DNA of 64,000 bases from Tetracentron sinense (taxonomy: Eukaryota > Streptophyta > Magnoliopsida > Trochodendrales > Trochodendraceae): NCBI GenBank assembly GCA_015143295.1, contig CM026574.1, positions 11,534,938 to 11,598,937 on the forward strand, in the 5' to 3' direction. The translations under genes were made by a program, and so were the position numbers. Positions 13,601 through 25,600 of the stretch are shown here, piece after piece; positions within the stretch are counted from its first letter, which is position 1, and every line of letters begins with the position of its first letter. The notes under the pieces were generated by a model. It did no database searches. It was not told where the DNA came from and saw only the letters and a list, made by a program, of their open reading frames with translations.

Positions 13601-16600
13601 GACCAGTGACAATAGAAATGCTCCAGCTCTACATTTTTGTATAGAATGAAGGCTCCAAAAGGACAAGGGGATGACTGAAAAAGGACATGGATGGAAGCAA
13701 TAAGAAGATTTGAAGCCTTTGGATTTAAAATATGGCTCTAGATAGAGTGGCATGATAGAACACGACCATGTAGCGGACCCAAATAGTTGAGGTAAGACTT
13801 GGACATTGATTAATGGATTTGTAAATATTTCATATTTAAAAAATATTTGTCAGGGTGGTAAATAAGAACAGGGATTTAAATATCGACATTATTTGTGATA
13901 TATTGGCCAATACATCGCAATATTGGTGCCTAGGGATATTTCCCTCAAAAGTAACTATCCTTTTACATAACATTGGCATATATCATGATAAATATCGAAT
14001 ATATTGCAATACATCATTTTTTAAAAATCTTCTCACAGTTATAAAATTCCCTAAATATCAGTCAACATCTAAAATATATCAATTACGTGAAGGAGATATT
14101 GTGAGCTCTCCCCCACCCCATAGTTTTTCTATTCCCTCTCTCTCTCTCTGATTCATTCCATTGGCCTAAATCAACAAAAATGTGCTTATATTTGGTAAAA
14201 AAAAATCATCCGGGGGAAGCCGTGGGAAGAATTTTTCCAGTAAAAACCATAGGGAGGATATTTTTTCATTTAAAAAAAATATATATTATGCTTCATATTC
14301 TGCCAAATCAATATAAAATTTAGTCTGTTGTAAGTTTCTAGCCATTCGATAGATTGGCTAGAAAAGTTTTAACTTTTGGCAATAAATAGAATCTATTAAT
14401 TATTCAAAATAAAAAGTTAAAATTAATTCCAAAATCTGATTTTTGATATGCTAATTCATCATCATTGCCATCGCTGCCTTATGAGGCTTTCCCAGCACGA
14501 CTCTTGTTTCACATTCCGCTCTATTAAAATCCATAACTTCAATTAAATCTCCTATAATTAAATATTTTCACCATCTCCATTCATGTCATATTTTCCCTTT
14601 CACTCGCCCTTTTAGTGCCTTCAACTTACAACAATTCACTCATCACTAGATCTATTAGTGGTCTTTGCTAAACGTGTTAATCCTATCTCAAGCGACTCTC
14701 CCTTATTTTATCATCTACTGAAGCCACTCTCATATTCTCTCAAATGCACTAATTTTCAATCTTATCTTTCCTCGTCTTTCCACTCATCCACCTCAACATC
14801 ATCATCTTGACTACACTAATTGCACCAATATGTTGTTTCTTAGTAGCCTAACATTCTGCTCCATAAAGCATAGTTGGTCCATCACTGTCTTATAAAATGT
14901 CGCTTTTAGTTAGATCGGAATGCATCATTCACATAGCAATCCGAAAGCACATCTCCAAGTTAGCCACTTGGCACTACTTCTATGGGCAACATCATCTTCA
15001 TCAAGGTTTGAAATTTCGTATATTTCGACGATATTTTTCGATCTCGACAGGTTCCGAAACATATGAACCATGTATTTTGATTTTTACAAAATTTCGCAAA
15101 TTTTGATCGAAACTTCGTAAATTTCGACAAAATTTCGTATATTTTGGTCGAAATTTTTCTAATTATTTTTTTTATATTTTCTCACACTGTTTTTACAAAA
15201 TTTCGCAAATTTTGATCGAAATTTCGTATATTTCGACGAAATTTCGTAAATTTCGGTCGACATATTTTCTACTGTTTTTTTTTTTATATATATTTTTTGT
15301 TGTTTACTTATTTATACTTAAGTTGTAATGGTCATTTACAAAATAGAACTTATGTTATAAAATAATAATTTTAAATGTCTCTTTATAAATTAATTTCATT
15401 TTTATTTATATTTCAAAACCCTCCCTTAGATTACACTAATTATAATAAAATATTTTTAAAAAAATTTCATAAATGACCATATTACCCCTGTCTTGCAAGT
15501 ATTAACCTAATTATATTTTATAAATTAAATATTATTTAACTATTCTTAGTATTGATTTTTATAATACACACAATAAAAAATTCAATAAAATCTGAATACA
15601 ATGTTTTTAATTTTAACTATTCTTAGTACTGATTTTGATTGTATTTGAGTTAATTGTTATGCTTGATTGAGAAATGAATGCAACTTTTTATGTAAGTTAC
15701 ATCAATATTAGTGAATCATACATTGTCGTCAGCATCAGTGCACATCTTTAGCTCCCTTCTCATTGCATCTCTTAGATACATTGTTGTTTTTTGAATTTTT
15801 TTAATTCTTAAATGTGTATTAACATCTATTTTAACATTTCCTTAAGTTTCCTTGAAAATTTTCATGTTTTTCACTATTTTTTTCAATTTTTTCCTCCACG
15901 TGCGATATTGTTCCCTCGATATCGATATATCTTGCGAAATATCCTCGATATATCTTTTTCCCACGGCTCGAAATGACATGCGAAATCGAAATTTCGAACC
16001 TTGATCTTCATATGTTGCTTAGTAGCCCAACATTTTGCTCCATAAGGCATAGCTGGTCCATCGATGTCTTATAAAATGTTCCTTTTAGTTAGATTGGAAT
16101 GCGTCATTCACATAGCAAATCGAAAGCACGTCTCCACTTTAGCCACTCGACACTAATTCTATGGGCAACATCATCCTCAATCCTCCAGTCTTTCATCCTT
16201 GTGAATAATTGAGTCGAGATACTAGAACTAGTAGATTTGAGTATCTCCATCCTCCAAGTCATCTATCTTATCTAGGGCCTCAACCCTATTTGTGTTCTTA
16301 CTAAAGTTGCACTCCATATATTCTGTCATGGTCTAACTTATTTGAAAAACCTTAGATTCCAAGGTATCCCTCCACAATTTTAATTTTTCATTTACATTCA
16401 ATAAACTTACAAGTAGCCTAAATTAGTTGAAAAATGAGTATGTTATGTACGTCCATGATTTTTCGATTGTCCGAAAAAATTCAGTTTTTGGAAAAAATAT
16501 ATAAATAAATAAAAATTAATATATTGAGAAGAAAAAATCAAATTAGACTAATGTATTATTTAGTAATTACATACTTTTTAATGATGTACCAAGTCTAAAT

Positions 16601-19600
16601 AAAATAATATTTATGATATAAAATATTATTATATATATATATATAGGGAAGGGATCCGTAGACACATAGGAAAAGACATATATGTTTACATATGCTCACA
16701 ATCATTCGATTGGGAGATCCAACAATGATTATTACTCCAGCCTTTTATTTGGAGAAGGGTATTTTGGAAATTTATTTTTTAATCCATGTTTATTTCCTTT
16801 CTTTCCCGAGTTACTCTCCAGAGTTCTCTGTCTTTCCAGCGTCTTTCTCTCTCTCTTCCTCCCCTCTCCACCAGGTCTAAGTGCTTCACTGTCCTTAACT
16901 CTGTCGAAAACTCTTGAAATCCCTTTCAGTCCTACACTGAAATTAACTCTTCTATAATAACAAGTTAAATATTTTACCAGTCATCCATATTCATAATAAC
17001 AAGTATTTAAGGAATCCTTGTCGAGGCGTCTACGCCTTGATCATTTGATGTTGCCTATCTCAGAGATGTCCTTAGCCAAAACTCATATCTATAATTTTCT
17101 TATTTTGAACAAATAGTCTTTTTGTTTGTTACTAAGCATTAGAAAGAATGTGAGACCCCAATCATTTATAAGATAAAATCCAAAGTTGTAGATAACTTTC
17201 TGCCCCAGGTTCTGGATGATTTAATTTCGCCGACCCAGAGTGCATTTATTGCAGGGAGACTTATCCATGCATGATGATGTCCTTTTAGCACAAGTGCATT
17301 TTAACAAGGTCATTTTGTACTCCAATGCCAATGTAGTGGTTCAATATGTTGAGGATCCTCCATGGAAATCAGCAATATTAGGACTCTCCTTGGAGGCTAT
17401 TTAGTGCTTCAGCCCAATGTAAATATCTCCATGATGTACTTAGACAAAATGTGCCGCTGAGAGAAGAAAGTTGAATTCCGACAAAAATTCTCTCTTGAAC
17501 CAAGGGGGGGATTGAGATTGGGCCGGAGTCCGCGAAATTCCTGTTTTGAAATTTGTCAATGCAGAACGAGAGAAATCATCCCAGAGATAAGAGAGAGAGA
17601 GAGAAAGAGAGAGAGAGAGCGGAGAACATGTGTTTTTTAAGTGAGAGAGAATGCCAGAGAGAGAGGAGAACGCTGGAGAGAGAGGCGATAGAGAGAGAAT
17701 ACCAAAGAGAGAAGAGAACGTATTAAAAGATAGCATGTTTCTTCTCTATTAAGAATAGAAAACTAAAAGATAGAGATGGATCCTTTAAAAAATATTCAAT
17801 TTCCTTAAATGCCCTTTAAATCATAAAAGTGTATATGAATAGTGGCCGTTAGATCCATTGATTGTATGGATGTAGTCATATGTAAACATATAAGTCTTTT
17901 TCCATATGTCTACGGATCCCTTCCCATATATATATATCCATGACCAATACGTTGGCATGTATTATAATGTATACTAGCATGTATTCTAAGTCATATTAGG
18001 ATGTACTCTATCGCTCTATTAGATTATTTGTATTCCAACTCTAGTTATTTTTCTCATTTTACAGCAGTCAGTGCATAGTTCTTAAGATGTCATGAGCCAA
18101 ATGGATATGCACAGTACTTTCGTCAATACACAACATGGTACCATAATCTTTTAAGTAGGGCATAGTGTTGCACTTATGTGGAGAACCAGATATATCGCCC
18201 TCTTGGTCAAAACAGAGTGTCAGAGACCACTACTTCGAGCCTCTGCACAGCTACATGTGGATCTGATGTAGCTCTTGTTGTGAAGTGAGTCCTATGTACT
18301 TGTTGGCCTACATTTGAGTCTGTAACCCTTTTATGAGTATTGGAATATATTTATAACACTTTGTATATGTTATATTCATATCAGATTAAACACCACAACC
18401 AACATATTATTTGTGCCATTCCAAATGAATCTCTTACATACATTGATTTTTTTTATTCTTAAGTGTGTAATTATGTATATTGTAACATTAAAAAAAAATG
18501 TATACTGTAACATATCTTGAAGTTCCAATGCATAAGAGTTTTTCTTAATTTTCCCCAATTATTCCCTCAAACAGTGATACATACTCTATTTTGATTATAT
18601 CTAGTGATAAATCCCTTTTTCGAAGTGTAATATATCTTGCAATATCGATATTTAAATCCTTGGATGGAAAACATTGTCTATGCTACCTATATAATGTAGC
18701 ACATGCCAAAGGATCAAGAGCCACCATTTGCCATTTTTGTTAATCATAAAAAAGAATGTGATAAATCGTTTGGCAGGAGATTATATTCATGTTGCATTAT
18801 TGACCTTCAGGGATATCCTAGATGGGACCCACCAAAAGGTGAATCCTATCCCCTCCATGAGTACTCATGTGTCTGGAACGAGAAGAGAGAATGACTAACT
18901 ACACGTCCTATGATCCAGATGCAAGTGTTACCCTTAATATTGATAATCTTATGTTCCACAAAATATTATGATTTCATCATATGTTCCTCCTATGCACGTG
19001 TATCACGTATTCAATTGTAAGCTAAATAAAGTTGATCTGAACCATGGCAAAAAACAATACTTCTAAAATATTGCAAAATTCAACACACGTGGATTAGAAA
19101 ACAGCTGCTCAATCATTTGAATGAAAACTGAACTATGTATTCTTTTTTATCAAGTTACAGATGAACAAAATCACTGAAATATATAAATTAGATATAATTC
19201 AAAGGTATGTCTGGATAATTAGATAACAAACCATAATCTGCGACTGTAACAGGACTTCTATCTGATTTTGATTGAACATCTGACTGCAAAAGTGCTTTTT
19301 GAACCTTCTGGAGAAATGAACATCAACTATGCATGAAATCCCCCTCATCATACAGAAATTACAAAAAAATACACATGAAAAAAGGCATAGACAATGGAAA
19401 ATCAACCTTCGACATCAAATGACCAATCATATATTAAATAAAGGTTATTAATGCTAAATAATGAGAAAATCTAGAGACAATATGATTAACTAATAATGCA
19501 AGCAACATGTGTTCAATATCTAATTTTGAATGCCCAGCAGCAACCAGGAATAAAATGAGGCATTGACAAGAGCAAATCCATTATAGAAAATGCAACTGAA

Positions 19601-22600
19601 AGGACCAGTAACATATCCTTTTGAGATACAGAAATAACTGCCCAAACGATATCGTATTATACCATAAGCAAATCTTGTTGGCCCTAATTCGTGTATATTA
19701 AATTACATATAACCTCTTAATTCATGCTAAAATTATCTGCACTATACAAAAAAATCGGTTTCAGCTGAGAAATTCCAAATAGTGTATTGTGTGTACTTTT
19801 TTTTTTTTGGAGCAAATGTCATCATTTATCTAAGGTTAGTAGGATAGAAGTTAGATTATTAGGATGGTGGGCCTTTCAACCGCCACAACTCAGACTCGAA
19901 ACCAAGTGGCAAGTCCACACCCCCTATGGGGATACACGTCCTACTCCTACCAATGGAGCAACTAGGGAGGTGTCATTGTGTGTGCAATCATCAATGTCGA
20001 ATGGTATGCCTCAATTGTTTGAGGGAGTGATCTAGATCCAATTGTAGAATCATTTTTGAATCATAAGATTATGTTGAAAAGGAAATAAAAATAGAGAAAA
20101 AGAGGAAAATATGGAGTAAAAAACAGAAAAAGAATAAGAACACCAAGAGAAAAGAAAACTAAAGCAAGCTTTCAAATCGTAAAACATAAAAAAGAAAAGG
20201 GGGGAAAACTACATTGTGAACAATTCTTCAATCATTTCCTAACAAGTATTCATGCTCGGAAATCAGAGAGTTGAACTTTTATCATGCATTTATTATAATG
20301 AAATGTGAATGATTAAACATATCAAGAAAATTTCTGGTATCATTTCATATTAATATTAAAAGAAGTGCATAGTTTGTGGCAATGTCATCATTGAAAACTA
20401 GGAAGGTGCTAATATTGAACTATTATACTAGCTCTGCTGTGATTCTATGATTCAATTGGGATTTTCTACTATGATTCTTTTGCTAGCAATGGGTGTTCTG
20501 TTTTCCTTCAGTGTTCCTGTTTCTTCCTAGGGTGTCAGTGTCTCAAGGGAGCTCTTTTGATGGCTTCGAGGAATCGTTATTTCGCGGTGGAATCCAAATC
20601 TTTTGAGCTTCAGGAGTCCGATTCCAAGGGGGGGTGGGGTATCCTCATTACAGAGCGGGGGAGGAGGGGTATGATTAATCATTTGTGGGTGGAGCAGGAC
20701 ACGTGCAGATGGCTGTCCAAAACGATGGGGGAGGTGATTGAGTCTAACAGAGGTTTTTTGGTCAAGACATTCAGAGGTTCTTCTGGATCTTTGATAGGTG
20801 AAAGGTGAGCCAATCCTAGGGGGGTGTTTTTCTCTCTAAATTTGTTTCAAGGTTCCGATCGAGGTAGGAGGATCATTATTCCCCAAGGCCACTGGCAGGT
20901 GGGGTGGAAGGCATTCCAATCAGCCGTAGTTTTCCTTCTCAATGGGCGGAGTTGCCTCAGGTGTGGCAATCGAAAGTCGAAGAGGTGGCAAAATCGGCTG
21001 TAGTATATGTTCCTCCAGTTGTTGCTAAGGGTAAGCAATGGGTTGATTTTGATAAATGCATTTTGTCTAAGGGTATTGTTTGTCACGTGGAATGGGGGGG
21101 GGCAGCAATAAGGTGGTGGCGGACGCCGACGTTGGTGCTTTTGGGGTATGGGCAGACTTGGTGGTTTGCTCTGTTGGTGGTCCTGATGAACAAATGCAAT
21201 GGAGCGAGGTGCTTCAGCTTCTCCAATTTTTGATTCCTTCAGAGTCCTCCATAAAGCTATTTCCTTTGAATCCCATCCCATCGGGCAATTTTCTTCCCGT
21301 CCTTGGCGAGCAATCGCGAGATTCTTTGTGGTTCCAAGTGTTTCCCGCTAATGAAATGGAATTTCGTCGGATTCCATAGATGGTGGCCGGCTTCTAACGC
21401 TCTATCTTTCACCGGTCTTCTTAAACCTCGCTGGATCGCTATATCTGGGCTCCTGTTTCATTTCTGGATTCATTCGATCTTTAATCAAATAGGCCAAATT
21501 TATGGTGGCCAGATGGAAATTCATGAGTCCACAAGATCTAAATCTGATTTATCTTTGGCAAAAATCAAAGTTTGTGAGGATATGAGGACGATACCTCGGT
21601 TAATCTCGTTGGAGTTCCACTCTATTTCTTTCCCTCTGGAGATCCTGAGTTGGGAGAAGGAGACGAGTGAAAATTGCAGGACCTGGCCGGAATCTTTGGA
21701 GCTAGAGCAGCGCCGAGAGGTCGTCGTCGAGTTGGAGGAAGAAGGAGGCCAGCCAGGGTTGCCAGGGCACCGCGATTCCTCGTTACAGGTGGCCCCAAGC
21801 TGGTTGGGGTGTTAGGTGGAGTCAGGCCTGCGTCGGACAGAGGTAGCATAGGGGATAGGAGGGGCTATTATCAGTTTGCTCACGCAATTGGAGTTCAAAC
21901 TTATGGTGTTGAGGGCAGTGTCAGTACGCAGGTGACTACAGAGGTAGAAGGCGAAGTCCATAGCGATTTGGCTATACGCAGAAGAGGGAAGAATTCCATC
22001 AAAAACAGGAAAAGGAGTTTGAGACGGAAGCGTCTTCGTTGGGTCCAACGGCCAAAGGAGGTGTGTAAGGGTTTTTCTCAAAATGGGGAGGATACTCAAG
22101 ATCGTAGGGTGGTTTCGGAGAAGGTGGTTTTGGGTTCTATGGGCGGAATGGAGGTTGGTAACCAGCTAGAGTCCACCAAATGAGAATTGAGTTCGGATAT
22201 CATTGTGAGCCCAAAGGAGTCAAGCCCATCTAAGGTTTTTAGCCCAGCCTTAGGCCATGGTTCACCTCATCAGGTTTTCAGTCTTAATGGGCTTATGGGT
22301 TCTGGGCCGATCGGGGAAGGTTTTGAGATCTTAGACAAGAGCCTAAGTGGGAGCCCGAAAAAGGAGGCATCTTCGAAGGGGCCAGTTCAAGAGGCTGGGT
22401 CAGACCTTGATGGGTCAGGGTATGGATCCGATCCATTCAATCTTCTCCCCTTAATTCTTTAGGGGTGTCTTGAGCCGAAGGGGATTCTTAGGGCAAGCTA
22501 TCAATCTTCGGAGACTTCGCCTGGGTGTGCAGGTGGGTTAGTTTTTCTCCCTTCCAATGTTTCTTCTTCCTCTCCTCCATTGTTGGCGTCTCTCCGAGAA

Positions 22601-25600
22601 GATCATCCCAACGAGAGAAAGGAGGATTCTATTTCAAGTCTTGGAAGGGACAGGTGCTCCCCCGTGGAGAGCACGGATTGTTCTCAGCAGGTCCAACCCG
22701 TCGCAGGGAATGGGTCAGAGTTGAGGTTTGGCTGGGTTCAAGTTAGTGAGGAAGGGGTGATGCCCTTCAATGAGGAATCGGCTCTCCGGGGCTGGTTTTA
22801 GGAGGATGAAGTGCTTGACTCCGTCGAGATGGGCGTGGGGCAGGCAACATGGATTTGGTGTCTATGCAGAGTATGCAAATTCAAATCTATGAGGAGAGTG
22901 AGAATGGGGGATGAGATCAGGGCATGTCGGGGCATGGATGTAGGGCTAGGGCGAATGGTGATACATTGGGTAGGGCGGAAGCAGTAGTGATGAGGGAGAT
23001 CGAGGTGCCGAGTTCAAGGCTCAATCATACTAGGAGGCATTCAGATCTGGTCGTTCCTGACTCCTCTTGCACGAGCCAAATCCCAGCTTGTTTTGCGGAA
23101 GTGACGTCGGGACGTGGGGCAAAGGATCAGGCTTCGTCTCATCCGGGAGAGATAGCACCTACCAATTCACAGCAAGAAGCGAACCCGCCGGAGAATGGGG
23201 ATACACCAATTGGTCCCTTGAGAGGTACGCCTAAACCCTCCTTGCTCGAGATCTCTCCTCTTCAACCTTCAAGGGGGAAGAGGGGGGATCTAGAGTTTTC
23301 ATTGTGTTCCTTTGTTGAGTCTCTTGATTCAATTTCGCCAGTTTATGGAGCTATGATACCTTAGTCTAATGAGGAAGGGGGTGTAGGACCTAATTTGATG
23401 GTGGATGGCAGAGATCTCACTTAAACTCCACCAAGACCCAAGTCAGTGCCTCCCTTGACCCATCCATAGTTTTCAGAGCAGCCAAGGGGGTCAAGGGAGT
23501 AGCTCCCACACATCTCATAGCCGTAAGACTGGGACATTGTTTCCAAGGTCCCCAAGTCAGCTAAAGGAGCTTGGAAAGTTTCTCGGATTATCATTTGTGG
23601 GTCGTGAAAAGGAAGCCAGGGCTCTATTTCTGCGTCTCACAAGAGAGGGAGTCGAGAAGTCAGTTACTTCCTGTCACAAATCAAAGACAAGGCGGGGGGT
23701 CAGCTCAGCGTTGGAAATGAGGAGACTGGAGTGTAGGGTCAATTATGACAGACCAGGATCTCAGAGTGTTCCGTGCAGTCGAAAGGGCTCTAAAGTTACT
23801 AAATGACAGATTTCTCCATTTTGTCATGGAATGTTTTGGGGTTGGGTTTACCCGAAAAGCACATGGTTGTTCAAAGGTTGGTAAGAGCTAGAAAGCCGGC
23901 TATACTTTGTGTTCAGGAAACCAAATTATAAGAGGTTAAAGACAGCATCATTCATGATTTGTGGGACATTTCTACTCCTAACTGGCTTGCAATTCCATCT
24001 TTAGGAGCCTCAGGAGGGATCCTATTGATTTGGGATAGGGGGAAGCTAGAGGTGGTAAAGTCAGAGTTAGGGGCTTACTCGATTTCCATATATTGTCATT
24101 GGATGGGTGAGGAGTTTGCATGGGTATCTTCAGGAGTTTACGGTCCCTCTGGAGGGTTAGATGATGCATTTTTTTGGGAGGAGTTAGATAATGTTAGTGT
24201 CCGTTAGAGAGCTCCTTGGTGTTTGGGTGGAGATTTTAGCAGTATCCGTTTCTCCGAGGAGCGGAAGGGAGGGTGTGCGGTGAATGCCAAGATGAGGAGA
24301 TTCGGGGCATTTATCGTGCGGCATGAGTTGATGATTTCCCGATGAAGGGTCAGTTGTTTACGTGGGTTCACTCAATTTCCAGTAGCTTAGCGAGCAGATT
24401 GGATAGGTTCCTTTGCTCCCCAGAATGGGAGAGCTAACATCCAAACATGATCCAGTCTTCTTTGCCTCGGCCCATATCAGACCATGTTCCTCTTTTGCTG
24501 GAGTCCGGTCATTTCAGCGGAGGTCCCACTCCGTTCAGGGTTGAGAATATGTGGATTCAGGATGACAGGTTTAAAGGGGTTGTGGCGGAAGTTTGGAATG
24601 CTAGGAGGGGGGGCAGGGATCAGCCAGTACAAGATTTGGGCTCAAGTTAAAGGCGCTCAAAGCCTGCCTTAAAACCTGGAATAAAGAAGTGTTTGGTAAC
24701 ATCTCAGCTACATTAGCTGGCCTCCTCCAGGGCATAGGGCCATTGGACATAACAGAAGAGCCGAGATCTCTTTTTGTTGAAGAGGTCCACTCAAGGGAGA
24801 TAATGAAGGTAGGATATCTACATACGGCCAGGTTGGAAGAGATAAGCTGGAAACAGAAGGCTAGAGTCCAGTGGCTCAAGGAGGGCAATTGTAATACCAA
24901 ATTTTTTCACAGAATGACTAATTTTCATAGAAAAAGTAACTTTATTTCCAAGCTCAAGGTGGATGGAGAGTGGCGGGAGGGTGCAACAACGATTGAGGAA
25001 AGTGTGGTGTCTTTCTATCAAGACCTTTATAAGGAGAAGAAATGTTGGTGTCCCAAATTGGAAGGTTTATCTTTTGATTGTCTGCCAGAAGATCAGAGGG
25101 AGTCCTTGGAGGATGTTTTTGAGGAGGAGGTCTTGAGAGCCATCTGTAATATGGCTGGGGATAAGGCCCCCGGCCCAGATGGATTTACTATCGAATTTTA
25201 TCGGTTTTGCTGGGATATTATTGGTAAGGACTTCCTAGCGGTGATGAGAGAGCTGTTCTAGTTAGGTCGTTTTGATAGAGTGATTAACAACACTTTTGTA
25301 GTGTTGTTACCGAAACACAAAGGAGCGGAAGATATTAAAGATTTCAAGCCAATCAGTCTCGTGAGTAGTGTGTACAAGATTCTCGCCAAAGTCTTAGCAA
25401 GCCGTCTTAAGAGAGTGATGGGACACATAATATCCCCCAACAAGGAGCCTTTGTGGGTGGCAGATAGATTCTTGATAGAATTCTAATAGCTAATGAGTTT
25501 ATTGAGGACAGGATTAGAGCTAAGGATTTGGGATTATTGTGTAAAATGAATATGGAGAAAGCCTATGACCATGTTAACTGGGAGTTTTTGGGCTATGTTA

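Larger units (their letters stand above)
13869..18662. mobile_element. hAT-like element C, swollen by nested insertions
   Basis: Ends are CAGGGATTTAAATATCG (13869) and the inverted CGATATTTAAATCCTTG (ending 18662), 16/17 matching. CARGG starts are typical of hAT. Flanking 8-mers AATAAGAA and GATGGAAA differ only by A/G transitions, so the duplication is at best decayed. Subterminal words are ATATCG/ATATTGG. The right arm (18390-18662) aligns with that of element B (ATCTCTTA-ATACATTG, then ATTCTTAA-TGTGTA). It now contains an RTE LINE, element B and a long-inverted-repeat element. Confidence 0.55.

Noticed and set aside
24601-24900. Minus-strand ORF of 99 codons
   Set aside because: Shadow of LINE 2 ORF2.
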